Shown piece after piece: positions 24,251-32,703 of a stretch of 39,802 nucleotides of DNA. The notes beneath the pieces were generated by a model, which ran no database searches, was not told where the DNA came from, and saw only the letters and a list, made by a program, of their open reading frames with translations. Numbering within the stretch: the stretch's first letter is position 1; the number at the start of each line of letters is the position of its first letter. Source of the DNA: an uncultured Prevotellaceae bacterium (lineage in GTDB: Bacteria; Bacteroidota; Bacteroidia; Bacteroidales; Bacteroidaceae); NCBI GenBank assembly GCA_900317635.1, contig ONHN01000017.1, positions 1 to 39,802 on the forward strand, in the 5' to 3' direction. The position numbers and the translations under genes are program-made.

Positions 24251-24910
24251 ATGTCGGTCTGGCGCACAACCTTATTCTTTTGCCTCATGCTCCTCATGCA
24301 GCTCTTCTTGGCTGCGTGCGGCAACATAGAATTGCCAGGAGGCGATGAGGAAGAGAACACCCCCTCTACCGAGCAACCCGACGACCCCGCCACGCTCAGC
24401 GACACCTTAAGCGTTGTTGAGGCGTTGGACACCCCCGTTGGCACGAGCATCTGCGTGAAGGGCTACATCGTGGGCTACGTGTCGGGCACCAGTATCGGCT
24501 CGTGTGTCTTCGACCTCCCCGACGATGTAAACACTAACTTCCTCATTGCCGACAGCCCTTACGAAACCTCTCCTGACTACGTGATGCCCATTCGCCTGAC
24601 CACGAAGGGCGACAACCTGCGCTCGATGCTCAACCTTGCTGACCACCCCGATTTCTACCACGCACTTATTTGCATTAGAGGAGACGTTGATACCTACTTT
24701 CGCGTTAATGGCATTAAAGACATCGTTGACTACGACATCCTGGGCGATGCATCCGACTACGTAGAACCTGACGACCCCAACGACCCCAACGACCCCAGCG
24801 ACCCTGACGACCCTGACAATCCCGACAATCCCGACAATCCCGACGACCCCGACAGACCCACGACTCCAGGCATTGACACAACACCCGAGACCATTGTCAG
24901 CGGGCGATAA
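24251..24910 (+). CDS. Lipoprotein, DUF6359-like, with Asp-Pro repeat tail
   Basis: The 219-residue product has a lipoprotein signal (hydrophobic stretch, then LAAC with C23), so it is anchored by lipid in the envelope. After an acidic linker (GGDEEENTPSTEQPDDPA), residues about 50-170 form a domain starting with LSVVEALDTPVGTSICVKGYIVGYVSG. This resembles the DUF6359/OB-fold-like domains of Bacteroidota surface proteins (V-x-G-Y-I-V-G followed later by NFLIADSP). Residues about 173-203 are a tandem D-P-N/D/S repeat with more than ten DP units. The end is TTPETIVSGR. The domain assignment is from pattern recognition. It has its own promoter; the next gene has another, so they need not be co-transcribed. 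Confidence 0.8.
   Translation: MSVWRTTLFFCLMLLMQLFLAACGNIELPGGDEEENTPSTEQPDDPATLSDTLSVVEALDTPVGTSICVKGYIVGYVSGTSIGSCVFDLPDDVNTNFLIADSPYETSPDYVMPIRLTTKGDNLRSMLNLADHPDFYHALICIRGDVDTYFRVNGIKDIVDYDILGDASDYVEPDDPNDPNDPSDPDDPDNPDNPDNPDDPDRPTTPGIDTTPETIVSGR
24769..24859 (+). repeat. 9-bp tandem repeat encoding (D/N/S)-D-P
   Basis: Repeats of the form GACCCCAAC, GACCCTGAC and CCCGACAAT, about ten units, in frame. Three AATCCCGAC units in a row are identical, a sign of slippage. Confidence 0.8.
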
Positions 24911-24928
24911 CATTTTTTTAACAAAAAG

Positions 24929-24960
24929 TTTGTTCGTGTGGAAGTAATGCCGTATATTTG
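24929..24960 (+). promoter_or_regulatory. Predicted promoter of the DUF4878-like lipoprotein gene
   Basis: TTTG at 24929-24932, a 20-bp spacer and TATATTTG at 24953-24960: a perfect Bacteroidota promoter. The leader would be about 90 nt. Confidence 0.8.
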
Positions 24961-25059
24961 CAAGCAGAAACCCTTTCAAACATTACCAAAGTTTCCAGCA
25001 CAACGACAAAGAAGCTGCTAATAACCCATCATTTTATTCACCATTAATACCAACAAACA

Positions 25060-25473
25060 ATGAAAAAGTTATTCTTTTCGCTGACCGTAGCCCTTATTGC
25101 CTTGGTCAGCTGTGCTCCTAGTCCTATGGAAATTAAAGAAGGTACAGCCGCCGAAGCCGCTCAGAAGTTCTTCACCGCCATCAAGGACAAAGACTTCACC
25201 GCTGCCGTAGCCGTGGCCGACGTTTCCGATCTGCCTGGTGTCGATCTCCTTGGCGAAGAAAAGTTGCGCGAAATCAGTGCCAATGCCTTGAAGACCGCTT
25301 TTGGCGACTATAAGTTCAAGGATATTTACGTAACCGAAGAAGGTCCCGAGGCCGATGGTAAAGTGGAAGTAACGCTTTGGGGCGACACCGAGACGGAAGG
25401 ACAAGGAAAATTAGCTATTAACGTGAAGAAGATAAACGGCAAGTGGCTCGTAGATTGGAGTTCCGTCCACTAA
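25060..25473 (+). CDS. Small DUF4878-like lipoprotein (NTF2-like fold)
   Basis: The 137-residue product has a lipoprotein signal (MKKLFFSLTVALIALVSC, lipid Cys 18). The mature part begins with a helix typical of the family (GTAAEAAQKFFTAIKDKDFTAAVAVADV) and ends in strands closing with INGKWLVDWSSVH. This is the small NTF2-like pattern of DUF4878 lipoproteins common in Bacteroidetes. Function is unknown in the family. It is framed by a perfect promoter and a strong terminator, so it is a single-gene unit that may be well expressed. Confidence 0.85.
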   Translation: MKKLFFSLTVALIALVSCAPSPMEIKEGTAAEAAQKFFTAIKDKDFTAAVAVADVSDLPGVDLLGEEKLREISANALKTAFGDYKFKDIYVTEEGPEADGKVEVTLWGDTETEGQGKLAINVKKINGKWLVDWSSVH

Positions 25474-25499
25474 GTTCCACGCTTGTTCAAACACCATAC

Positions 25500-25532
25500 G
25501 GCGCGTCCCGACCAGCAGGACGCGCCTTTTTT
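25500..25532 (+). terminator. Rho-independent terminator
   Basis: GGCGCGTCC (25500-25508), a 9-nt loop and GGACGCGCC (25518-25526) followed by six T. A textbook intrinsic terminator 27 bp after the DUF4878-like gene. Confidence 0.95.
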
Positions 25533-25572
25533 GACTTTTCCCCTTGTGCGCTGAAAAGTAACACGCTAAAGA

Positions 25573-25604
25573 TTTGTCCGTTTCGGCAGAAAGTTGTAAT
25601 TTTG
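25573..25604 (+). promoter_or_regulatory. Predicted promoter of rpsA
   Basis: TTTG at 25573-25576, a 20-bp spacer and TAATTTTG at 25597-25604: a perfect match. It rules out the in-frame ATG at 25574 as the rpsA start and gives a leader of about 105 nt. Confidence 0.85.
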
Positions 25605-25717
25605 CGCCCGAAATTCATTTCACAATTCACTTATTGTTTAACCAATTTAGCGGTGACGGCGGCAGAGCAGACACCAAAGAAAGCTGCCAGACGCCAACAC
25701 CAACCCTGGAACCATTT

Positions 25718-27499
25718 ATGGTAGATTACAAAAACGTTCAGCCCGCAGCTGAGTTTGATTGGGATGCTTTCGAGAAAGGCATCTCCGAAAGCGGCGAGAG
25801 TCGCGAAGAGCAAGCCAAGGTGTACGACAGCACCCTTGGTAAAGTCAACGAAAACGACGTTGTTGACGGTAAAGTCGTCAGCATCGGCAAGCGCGAAGTT
25901 GTTGTCAGCATTGGCTACAAGAGCGACGGCATCGTGCCCGTTAGCGAATTCCGCTACAACCCCGACCTCAAAGTTGGCGACACCGTCGAGGTGTATATCG
26001 AAAACCAAGAAGACAAGCGCGGACAGCTCGTGCTCTCCCACCGCAAGGCTCGCCTCTCGAAGGCCTGGGATCGCATCAACGCTGCCCTCGACAACAAGGA
26101 AGTCATCAAGGGCTTCATCAAGTGCCGCACGAAGGGCGGTATGATTGTTGACGTCTTTGGCATCGAGGCGTTCCTGCCTGGCAGCCAGATCGACGTGAAA
26201 CCCATCCGCGACTACGACGTATTCGTTGGTAAGACGATGGAGTTCCAAGTTGTCAAGATCAACCAAGAATACAAGAATGTTGTTGTCAGCCACAAGGCCC
26301 TCATCGAAGCCGAGCTGGAACAGCAGAAGCAAGAGATTATCAGCAAGCTCGAAAAGGGTCAGGTGCTCGAAGGCACGGTGAAGAACATCACGAGCTACGG
26401 TGTGTTCATCGACCTGGGCGGCGTAGACGGCCTCATCCACATCACCGACCTCAGTTGGGGCCGCGTGAGCGATCCGAAGGAAGTTGTTCAGCTCGACCAG
26501 CACCTGCAAGTCGTTATCCTCGACTTCGACGAAGAGAAGAAGCGCATTGCCCTCGGTCTGAAGCAGCTCACGCCTCATCCCTGGGATGCCCTCGACCCCA
26601 ACCTCAAGGTGGGCGACACCGTGCATGGCCGCGTAGTGGTTATGGCCGACTATGGTGCATTCGTAGAGGTTGCTCCTGGCGTAGAAGGTCTTATCCACGT
26701 CAGCGAAATGTCCTGGAGCCAGCACCTGCGCAGCGCACAAGAGTTCCTGAAGAAGGGCGACGAGGTTGATGCCGTCATCCTCACCCTCGACCGTCAGGAG
26801 CGCAAGATGTCGCTCGGCATCAAGCAGCTGAAGGAAGATCCCTGGAAGAACATCGAAGAGAAATATCCCGTTGGCAGCAAGCACACGGGTAAGGTGCGCA
26901 ACTTCACCAACTTCGGCGTGTTCGTAGAACTGGAAGAAGGCGTTGACGGCCTCATCCACATCAGCGACCTCAGCTGGACGAAGAAGGTGAAACACCCCAG
27001 CGAGTTCACGCAGCTTGGTGTGCCTATCGAAGTGGTAGTCCTCGAAATCGACACCGACAACCGCCGCCTCAGCCTCGGCCACAAGCAGCTTGAAGAAAAT
27101 CCATGGGATGTCTTCGAGACCGTCTTCACCGAAGGCAGCGTGCACGAAGGCACCATCACCGAAATGCTCGACCGTGGTGCTGTCGTTCAGCTCCAGTATG
27201 GCGTTGAGGGCTTTGCCACGCCGAAGCACCTCCAGAAGGAAGACGGTTCTAAGGCTCAGGCCGGCGAGAAGCTACCCTTCAAGGTCATCGAGTTCAACAA
27301 AGACAGCAAGCGCATCATCCTCAGCCACAGCCGCACCTTCGAAGATCCGCAGCGTGCCGAAGCTCGCACAGAGCGTAAGCCCCGCGCCGCTAAGAAGGCC
27401 GACGAAACGCCGAAGATCCAGAACCAGGCCGCAGCCAACAGCCTTAGCGACAACGATGCTCTCGCAGCCCTGAAAGCTGAACTTGAAAAGGGCGAGTAA
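25718..27499 (+). CDS. rpsA: 30S ribosomal protein S1
   Basis: The 593-residue protein recruits mRNA to the small ribosomal subunit, important in this phylum where Shine-Dalgarno pairing is little used. Six S1 (OB-fold) repeats can be read. The first two are divergent (VVDGKVVSIGKREVVVSIG; VIKGFIKCRTKGGMIVDVF). Repeats 3-5 are canonical (VLEGTVKNITSYGVFIDLGGVDGLIHITDLSW and equivalents), and the sixth is degenerate (GTITEMLDRGAVVQLQYGVEGF). A basic/Ala tail follows. The ATG at 25718 is preferred over 25574 because a perfect promoter lies between and because VDYKNVQPAAEFDWDAFE looks like the true N-terminus. A large hairpin follows at 27512-27611. Confidence 0.95.
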   Translation: MVDYKNVQPAAEFDWDAFEKGISESGESREEQAKVYDSTLGKVNENDVVDGKVVSIGKREVVVSIGYKSDGIVPVSEFRYNPDLKVGDTVEVYIENQEDKRGQLVLSHRKARLSKAWDRINAALDNKEVIKGFIKCRTKGGMIVDVFGIEAFLPGSQIDVKPIRDYDVFVGKTMEFQVVKINQEYKNVVVSHKALIEAELEQQKQEIISKLEKGQVLEGTVKNITSYGVFIDLGGVDGLIHITDLSWGRVSDPKEVVQLDQHLQVVILDFDEEKKRIALGLKQLTPHPWDALDPNLKVGDTVHGRVVVMADYGAFVEVAPGVEGLIHVSEMSWSQHLRSAQEFLKKGDEVDAVILTLDRQERKMSLGIKQLKEDPWKNIEEKYPVGSKHTGKVRNFTNFGVFVELEEGVDGLIHISDLSWTKKVKHPSEFTQLGVPIEVVVLEIDTDNRRLSLGHKQLEENPWDVFETVFTEGSVHEGTITEMLDRGAVVQLQYGVEGFATPKHLQKEDGSKAQAGEKLPFKVIEFNKDSKRIILSHSRTFEDPQRAEARTERKPRAAKKADETPKIQNQAAANSLSDNDALAALKAELEKGE

Positions 27500-27511
27500 G
27501 CATAAGCAACA

Positions 27512-27611
27512 AAGCCCCTTCTAACCTCCCCAACAGGCAAACATTTCGTTCTTCATCGGACAAAAATGAAAGCCTAACGCTCAAGCCTTGAGGGGAAGTT
27601 AGAAGGGGCTT
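27512..27611. terminator. Large stem-loop after rpsA, probable terminator
   Basis: AAGCCCCTTCTAACCTCCCC (27512-27531) pairs with 27592-27611 with one mismatch in 20. The loop is about 60 nt and includes a CAAG-CC-TTG inner palindrome. TTGTAATG follows rather than a T-run. Termination or 3'-end protection are both possible; a loop this large is unusual for an intrinsic terminator. Confidence 0.6.
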
Positions 27612-27689
27612 GTAATGTCTGTAAGTGTACGGGCTATCAATGTGTCGATGCTTCATGTCGAAAGTTTAAAGGTCTAACGTGCTTCCTCG

Positions 27690-27747
27690 GCGTAGCCCTA
27701 ACTGGGTACGCAGGCGTCTCGCCTGCAACCAAGAAGCGTGGATGCCT
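27690..27747. repeat. GTACGCAGG module, copy 2
   Basis: GCGTAGCC, then ACTGGGTACGCAGGCGTC with its CGCCTGC arm, then CAAGAAGCG and GATGCCTCGCCCGCAA. It matches 19079-19115 and, in the second half, the AGGCACCTCGCCCGCAAGAA string inside the LuxR gene. Confidence 0.7.
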
Positions 27748-27817
27748 CGCCCGCAATAACGTCCTCAGCCAGCGTGAGTCCCTATAATGTTTATTGTTTA
27801 ACGTTTATTGTCAAGTT

Positions 27818-28846
27818 ATGGCCACAGTCATTCTCGGCATAGAGTCAAGTTGTGATGACACGGGGGCAGCCGTTGTGCGCGACGGTATACTCCTTTCCAA
27901 CGTAAAAGCTTCGCAAGATGTGCATTTTAGCTATGGCGGCGTGGTGCCCGAGTTGGCCAGCCGCGCCCACCAGCAAAACATTGTGCCCGTCGTTGACCAG
28001 GCTTTGAAGCGTGCGGGTGTAGCCAAGGAAGAGCTTTCGGCTGTTGCCGTCACGCTGGGCCCCGGGCTGATGGGCTCGCTGCTCGTAGGTGTGAGTTTTG
28101 CCAAGGGTTTGGCCACGGCACTTGACGTGCCGCTCGTTGAAGTCAACCATTTGCAGGGCCATGTGCTGGCCCACTTCGTGCGAACAGCCGAAAGTGCCGA
28201 CACCGCCTCACATCAACCGCCCTTCCCTTTCCTCTGCCTCTTAGTCAGCGGTGGCAATTCGCAAATCATCAAGGTTTCAGCCTACAACAAGATGGAAATC
28301 CTGGGCCAGACCATTGACGACGCAGCGGGCGAAGCCATCGACAAATGCGCCAAGGTGATGGGCCTCGGCTACCCAGGCGGCCCCATCATCGACCGTCTGG
28401 CCAAGCAGGGCGATGCCAAAGCGTTTCAGTTCAGCAAGCCCCACATTGCAGGCTTCGACTATAGCTTTTCGGGACTGAAAACCTCGTTCCTCTATTTTCT
28501 CCGCGACCAACTGAAAATCAATCCTGCATTCATCGAACAGCGCAAGGCAGACCTCGCCGCCTCGTTCCAGCGCACCGTCGTGGAAATCCTTATGGACAAG
28601 CTGAAGCAGGCAGTGCGCCAAACGGGCATCACGCACGTAGCACTTAGTGGCGGTGTCAGTGCCAATACGGCCTTGCGCCAAGCCTTCCTCAACCAGCAAG
28701 CGGCAGGAAACTGGACGGTGTATGTCCCTCCTTTCGAATACACAACCGACAACGCAGCGATGATAGCCGTGGCAGGTTACTATAAATACCTCGACAAGGA
28801 CTTTTGCCCCCTCGACAAGCCCGCCTACTCGCGCACTACCATTTAG
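27818..28846 (+). CDS. tsaD: tRNA threonylcarbamoyladenosine (t6A) transferase subunit TsaD
   Basis: TsaD, with TsaB/E, transfers threonylcarbamoyl to A37 of tRNAs that read ANN codons. The ASKHA-fold signature is at the N-terminus (ILGIESSCDDTGAAVV, residues 5-20). The metal ligands are H111 and H115 in EVNHLQGHVLAH, and GNSQI, GEAIDKCAKVMGLGYPGGP and LSGGVSANTALR follow. Length of 342 residues is normal. The ATG at 27818 is preferred over the frame's earlier ATG (27794) because MATVILGIES is the usual start and the earlier one lies within a dispersed repeat. pncC starts 11 bp after the stop, so the two form an operon. Confidence 0.97.
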   Translation: MATVILGIESSCDDTGAAVVRDGILLSNVKASQDVHFSYGGVVPELASRAHQQNIVPVVDQALKRAGVAKEELSAVAVTLGPGLMGSLLVGVSFAKGLATALDVPLVEVNHLQGHVLAHFVRTAESADTASHQPPFPFLCLLVSGGNSQIIKVSAYNKMEILGQTIDDAAGEAIDKCAKVMGLGYPGGPIIDRLAKQGDAKAFQFSKPHIAGFDYSFSGLKTSFLYFLRDQLKINPAFIEQRKADLAASFQRTVVEILMDKLKQAVRQTGITHVALSGGVSANTALRQAFLNQQAAGNWTVYVPPFEYTTDNAAMIAVAGYYKYLDKDFCPLDKPAYSRTTI

Positions 28847-28857
28847 CAACACAAACT

Positions 28858-29376
28858 ATGGAATTAGACCTCAAACTTGCCAGCAAAGAAATCAACCAGC
28901 TCCTCTACAGCAGTGGGCGCACCCTGAGCACGGCCGAGAGCTGCACGGCCGGACGCATTGCCACCATCATCACGGCCGCCCCCGGTAGCAGCAACTACTA
29001 TCGCGGCGGCCTCTGCTGCTACGCCGAAGACGTCAAGACGCAACTGCTGGGTGTGGATGCCGACGTTATGGCTGAACAAACGCCCGTCTGCGAAGAAGTG
29101 GCAAAGCAGATGGTCACAGGAGCCAACAAGCTCTTCAAGACCGATTACGCCGTAGCCATTACGGGCTATGCCGGACCTGGCGGCTCGCCCAACGGCAACG
29201 TGCTCGTAGGCACCATTTGGATTGCCGTGGGCAGCAAGGAACGCTTGGTGACGCAAGTGCTGAGCGAAGACAACGGACGCGACCAAAACCTGGCCTCGGC
29301 CACGGTCTGCGCCGTGCGCATGTTGCGCGACTTCCTGCGCGAAGACCTTGCCAACGACAGCTCAGAAGAAGCTTGA
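28858..29376 (+). CDS. pncC: Nicotinamide-nucleotide amidohydrolase (CinA C-terminal domain protein)
   Basis: A stand-alone CinA C-terminal domain, 172 residues. The family hydrolyses NMN to nicotinate mononucleotide, recycling the by-product of NAD-dependent DNA ligase. Visible hallmarks are TLSTAESCTAGRIATIIT near the N-terminus, NYYRGGLCCYAEDVKTQLLGV, and AITGYAGPGGSPNG. The start at 28858 is preferred to 28804, which lies inside tsaD and would add a non-homologous extension. The stop overlaps the 3' end of the convergent DUF2752 gene by 15 bp. Confidence 0.92.
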   Translation: MELDLKLASKEINQLLYSSGRTLSTAESCTAGRIATIITAAPGSSNYYRGGLCCYAEDVKTQLLGVDADVMAEQTPVCEEVAKQMVTGANKLFKTDYAVAITGYAGPGGSPNGNVLVGTIWIAVGSKERLVTQVLSEDNGRDQNLASATVCAVRMLRDFLREDLANDSSEEA

Positions 29377-29835
29377 ATACCCTGGCAGGTTGCGCACGAC
29401 CCACCATACGAAGAATAAGACGAGGTAGCTGCCCAGTAGCAGCGGATGATGCGTCACGCGCTGCCAGCGTGCGGCCTGCTTGCCGTGCAGCAACCAGTCG
29501 CTCACAATGAGCGATAGCAGGTAGGGCACGGCCAGCACCAAAAACGGGTTAAAGCGCAAGGCGCCCACAAGGTCGCCATGCAAAAAAGCGTGCATCGCGC
29601 GCTGAAAGCCGCAGCCCGGACAATCGTAGCCCGTCAGTAGCTTAAACGGACACTTCGGCATCAGCACGTAGTCAGTAGGGTTCAGAAAGTATAGCACGAC
29701 AATAAACGTCAGCGCTGCCGCTGCCCACGCATAGCTTGCCCTCCAGCGCAAACCGCGTCCACGCCCCCACTTCTCTCGTTTGGAAGGAATTGGGGGTAAA
29801 TTATGCTTGCCTGTAGCCGCTAAGTCGTTTGCCAT
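29362..29835 (-). CDS. DUF2752 membrane protein
   Basis: The 157-residue protein carries the DUF2752 signature CPFKLLTGYDCPGCGFQRAMHAFLHGDLVGALRFNP (quoted parts: CPFKLLTGYDCPGCGF, then QRAMHAFLHGDL), with three Cys that could bind metal. Three membrane segments surround it (SYAWAAAALTFIVVLYFL before; PFLVLAVPYLLSLIVS and LLGSYLVLFFVWWVV after). The family is of unknown function. The start at 29835 (MANDLAATG) is preferred to 29871, because the latter codon lies inside the terminator hairpin of the upstream pepD gene. The 3' end overlaps convergent pncC by 15 bp. Confidence 0.85.
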   Translation of the reverse strand: MANDLAATGKHNLPPIPSKREKWGRGRGLRWRASYAWAAAALTFIVVLYFLNPTDYVLMPKCPFKLLTGYDCPGCGFQRAMHAFLHGDLVGALRFNPFLVLAVPYLLSLIVSDWLLHGKQAARWQRVTHHPLLLGSYLVLFFVWWVVRNLPGYSSFF

Positions 29836-29869
29836 AAAAGCGCAGTAGTCTATACTTGTGCGTGAGCAC

Positions 29870-29915
29870 AAAGCCCCTTTCTCCCGACGCGCCGGCGCGG
29901 GGAGAAGGGGGCTTT
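29870..29915 (-). terminator. Terminator hairpin after pepD
   Basis: AAAGCCCC-TTTCTCCC (29870-29885) pairs with GGGAGAA-GGGGGCTTT (to 29915) with a CGCGCCGGCGCG loop that can itself pair. It lies 16 bp beyond the pepD stop on the minus strand. The U-tract is weak. Confidence 0.7.
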
Positions 29916-29930
29916 GCTTTCTTTAGGAGT

Positions 29931-31391
29931 TTACTTCTTAGGTGCTTGTTTCAGCGTTTCAAGCACGAAGCGCCAGTATTTGTCCACGGTGGGGATGCAG
30001 CAACGTTCGTTGGGTGTATGCGGACTGCGCAGGGTAGGTCCGAAGGAAACCATGTCCATCTTCGGATACTTAGCACCTATCACGCCGCATTCCAGTCCTG
30101 CGTGAACCACTTCAACGCCAGGCTCAATGCCAAAGAGCTGTTTGTAGATGCCGCTCATGAGCTGCACAATTTCGCTCTTCGGGTTGGGCTGCCAGGCGGG
30201 GTAAGCGTGGTCGTAGGTCACCTTCATTCCAGCCATGGCAAACGCGCTTTCAATGGTTTCGCAGCAGCATTGGCGCATGCTGTCGCGGCTGGAACGCACG
30301 AGCACCACGAAACTGGCCTTGCCGCCGGCAATGGTCACGATGCCGAGGTTGGCGCTCGTCTCTACGATGTGGGGCACTTCGGGTATCATGCGCATCACGC
30401 CGTTGTGGCACGCGCAAATGGCGTTGACGAGGTTGTCGGCAATCTCGGCGGGCACCTGCGTTGCAGGCAGTGCAACGTCCTCTACGCCGATGCTCAGGTC
30501 TTTCTCAACAACGGCATATTCGTCTTTGAAAACGGCGGTCCAATCGGGCACGGCTTCTTCCTTGAAGGCGGCAGCGTGCTCGGCGGGGAAGGCCAGCACC
30601 ACTTCGGCATGGTTGCAAATGGCGTTGCGCATGTTGCCTCCCTCCCAGCAGCAGAGGCGTGCTTCGTAGTTGGCCAGGGCGTCTTGCACGAGGCGGCCCA
30701 TCAGCTTGTTGGCATTGGCACGTCCCTCGTTGATCTCCAGTCCGCTGTGGCCGCCCAGCAAGCCCTTAATCGTAACCTTCAGGGCTACGTCGTCGGGCTG
30801 CGTTGCTTCTTCTTTATATTCCAGCTCGGCGTTTTGGTTCACGCCGCCAGCGGAACCCACAATCATCTCGCCCTCCGTCTCGTTGTCGAGGTTTAAGAGG
30901 ATTTCGCCTTTTAGGAGGTCGGCCGTCATGTGCTCAACGCCGTACATCGTAGTTTCTTCGTCGGCGGTGATGAAGCCCTCTAACGGACCGTGGGGGATGC
31001 TGTCGTCCTCGAAGATGCCCATAATCGTGGCCACGGCCATGCCGTCGTCGCTGCCAAGGGTTGTGCCGCGCGCTTTCACCCATTCGCCGTCAATGTAGGT
31101 CTCAATGGGGTCGGTCTCGAAGTTGTGGGTGCTCTCTTTCGTCTTCTGCGGCACCATGTCCATGTGGCCTTGCAGGGTGATGACTTTGCGGTCTTCATAG
31201 CCCGGCGTGGCAGGCTTCAGCATGAGGATGTTGCCAGCCTCGTCCTTGCAAGCTTCAATGCCGCGTTCGGCAGCCCAGTCGAGCAGGAACTTTTGCACTT
31301 TCTCTAAGTGGCCGCTCGGGCGGGGCACTTGCGTCAGCAGGTCGAAGTTCTTCCAAACGGCCTGCGGTTGTAGGTTTTTAATTTCGCTCAT
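29931..31391 (-). CDS. pepD: Aminoacyl-histidine dipeptidase (beta-alanyl-histidine dipeptidase)
   Basis: The 486-residue M20-family metallopeptidase hydrolyses Xaa-His and other dipeptides. The two-zinc site can be read: GHMDMVPQK (H76, with catalytic D78), LGSDDG (D115 or D116 as bridging Asp) and TADEETTMYG (E145 as general base and E146 as ligand). A later His is in ECGVIG/HAGLECG context near the end. Length and order match PepD. A hairpin terminator follows the stop. The flippase-like gene upstream ends 53 bp before the start, so they may share a transcript. Confidence 0.95.
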   Translation of the reverse strand: MSEIKNLQPQAVWKNFDLLTQVPRPSGHLEKVQKFLLDWAAERGIEACKDEAGNILMLKPATPGYEDRKVITLQGHMDMVPQKTKESTHNFETDPIETYIDGEWVKARGTTLGSDDGMAVATIMGIFEDDSIPHGPLEGFITADEETTMYGVEHMTADLLKGEILLNLDNETEGEMIVGSAGGVNQNAELEYKEEATQPDDVALKVTIKGLLGGHSGLEINEGRANANKLMGRLVQDALANYEARLCCWEGGNMRNAICNHAEVVLAFPAEHAAAFKEEAVPDWTAVFKDEYAVVEKDLSIGVEDVALPATQVPAEIADNLVNAICACHNGVMRMIPEVPHIVETSANLGIVTIAGGKASFVVLVRSSRDSMRQCCCETIESAFAMAGMKVTYDHAYPAWQPNPKSEIVQLMSGIYKQLFGIEPGVEVVHAGLECGVIGAKYPKMDMVSFGPTLRSPHTPNERCCIPTVDKYWRFVLETLKQAPKK

Positions 31392-31444
31392 AATGGTGAA
31401 AAGGTTAGTATGTTGTGAAAGGTTTATTGCTCAACGCTTTTTAA

Positions 31445-32440
31445 TTATCTACTCCCTCCTCGCCCCTGCGTGGAGCGGCTCGTCAACGCCAAATGCGCCC
31501 AGGCATACACGCCCAAAAGCGCAACGAGGGCCGTTTGTATGGTATGTACCGAAAGGGCGAACAAGATGGCTTGCGACTCGGTGATCATGGCGGGATAGAG
31601 CAGGACGAGCATGGTCTTCACGGCAAAATGCCAAGGCCCAGCGCCGTTGGGCGTAGGCACCAATACGGCAAACGAACCCACGCAGAAAATGAGGAAGGCG
31701 GCGGCAGGACTGACGCTGGCGGTGAAGTCGAAGGCGAAGAAGGCCACGTAGAAGTGAAGGAAGTAGCACACCCATATCATCAGGCTCCAAAAGAGGTAGA
31801 GCGGCAAGTTGCGCACGTGGCGCAACGAAAGGATGCCGTCGCGCAAGTCGCGCAGTAGGTTCTTGCCGCGCTCGCTGTACTTCTTCACCACGAAAACGCC
31901 GGCGGCTACAGCTGCCGCGATGCACAAGAGCGTAACGAGGTAGCCCGTCCCTGTGAAACGCGACAGAATGCCGCGCAGGTCGGTACCCGTCGTGTGCAAG
32001 AAGGCTACGAACACGGGCACTTGCGACAGCATGGCCATCACCGTCAGCACAAGGATCATCAGCGAATCGACTACGCGCTCGGTCAGCACCGTACCGAAGC
32101 TCTTGGCAAAGGGCACGCCGTCGCTACGCTTCAGCGACCCACAACGCACCACTTCGCCCACACGCGGCACGACGAGGCTCGTGGCGTAGGAGAGGAAGAT
32201 AGCATCTTCGGTTGTCGAGCGGCGCGGATGCTCGTCGAGGGGCTCAAGGGCTTGTCGCCAGCGCCACGCGCGCACCTGCTGCGCCAGCACACCGAACACG
32301 AGCGAAAACATCATCCAGCCCCAGTGCATGCTGGCCACGTCGCGAAAGAAGCCGCGCCAGTCGGTCCCTCGATACATCCACCAAAGGATGCCAAGGGCCA
32401 AGGCAAAGGGCAAAAGTATGCGTAAGGTTTTTCGTATCAT
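31445..32440 (-). CDS. Flippase-like membrane protein (lysylphosphatidylglycerol synthase TM / UPF0104 family)
   Basis: The 331-residue protein has seven or eight membrane segments (for example LRILLPFALALGILWWMY; WGWMMFSLVFGVLAQQV; SLMILVLTVMAMLSQVPVFVAF; LVTLLCIAAAVAAGVFVV; SPAAAFLIFCVGSFAVLVPTP). It carries the family marks RAWRWRQAL, SLVVPRVGEVVRCGSL and VPTPNGAGPWHF. The family includes the TM half of MprF and glycan/lipid flippase-like proteins. Without the synthase domain its substrate is unknown. A possible promoter (TAACTTCG on the minus strand, 32461-32454) lies very close to the start. It precedes pepD by 53 bp. Confidence 0.88.
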   Translation of the reverse strand: MIRKTLRILLPFALALGILWWMYRGTDWRGFFRDVASMHWGWMMFSLVFGVLAQQVRAWRWRQALEPLDEHPRRSTTEDAIFLSYATSLVVPRVGEVVRCGSLKRSDGVPFAKSFGTVLTERVVDSLMILVLTVMAMLSQVPVFVAFLHTTGTDLRGILSRFTGTGYLVTLLCIAAAVAAGVFVVKKYSERGKNLLRDLRDGILSLRHVRNLPLYLFWSLMIWVCYFLHFYVAFFAFDFTASVSPAAAFLIFCVGSFAVLVPTPNGAGPWHFAVKTMLVLLYPAMITESQAILFALSVHTIQTALVALLGVYAWAHLALTSRSTQGRGGSR

Positions 32441-32703
32441 TGTATCTGAAGCGCGAAGTTACGCATAATTCTGCAAATCTGCGCAAGAAATCGTCCGCTT
32501 TGGCATTTTTTAAGAAATAACTTAGGAGACGACGAGCGCCACTGCCAGGCCGTGAAAGCACCTCGCGCAGGCTTTCCTTGCGAGAAGGGGCGGCGCAGGG
32601 AAAATGGGGAGTTCGGGGGCGGCTAAGTACTGTGCGCTGCTAAACTTTGCACCAAAGCCCTTAGGTTTACGGCGCAAGCCTCTAAATTCTGCTGAAAGGC
32701 CAT

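Larger units (their letters stand above)
27500..27817. other. 318-bp gap between rpsA and tsaD
   Basis: It holds the large hairpin 27512-27611, then a GTACGCAGG module (27690-27747) and an AAACAATAAAC-type string (27787-27810) that runs almost to the tsaD start. No promoter box is evident. Confidence 0.65.

Noticed and set aside
25574-25717. 48-residue N-terminal extension of ribosomal protein S1
   Set aside because: A perfect promoter (25573-25604) lies across this stretch, so it is not translated; the start is 25718.
25631-27229. 532-residue minus-strand open frame across rpsA
   Set aside because: Shadow of rpsA caused by biased GC-rich codon use; the plus-strand frame has six clear S1 domains.
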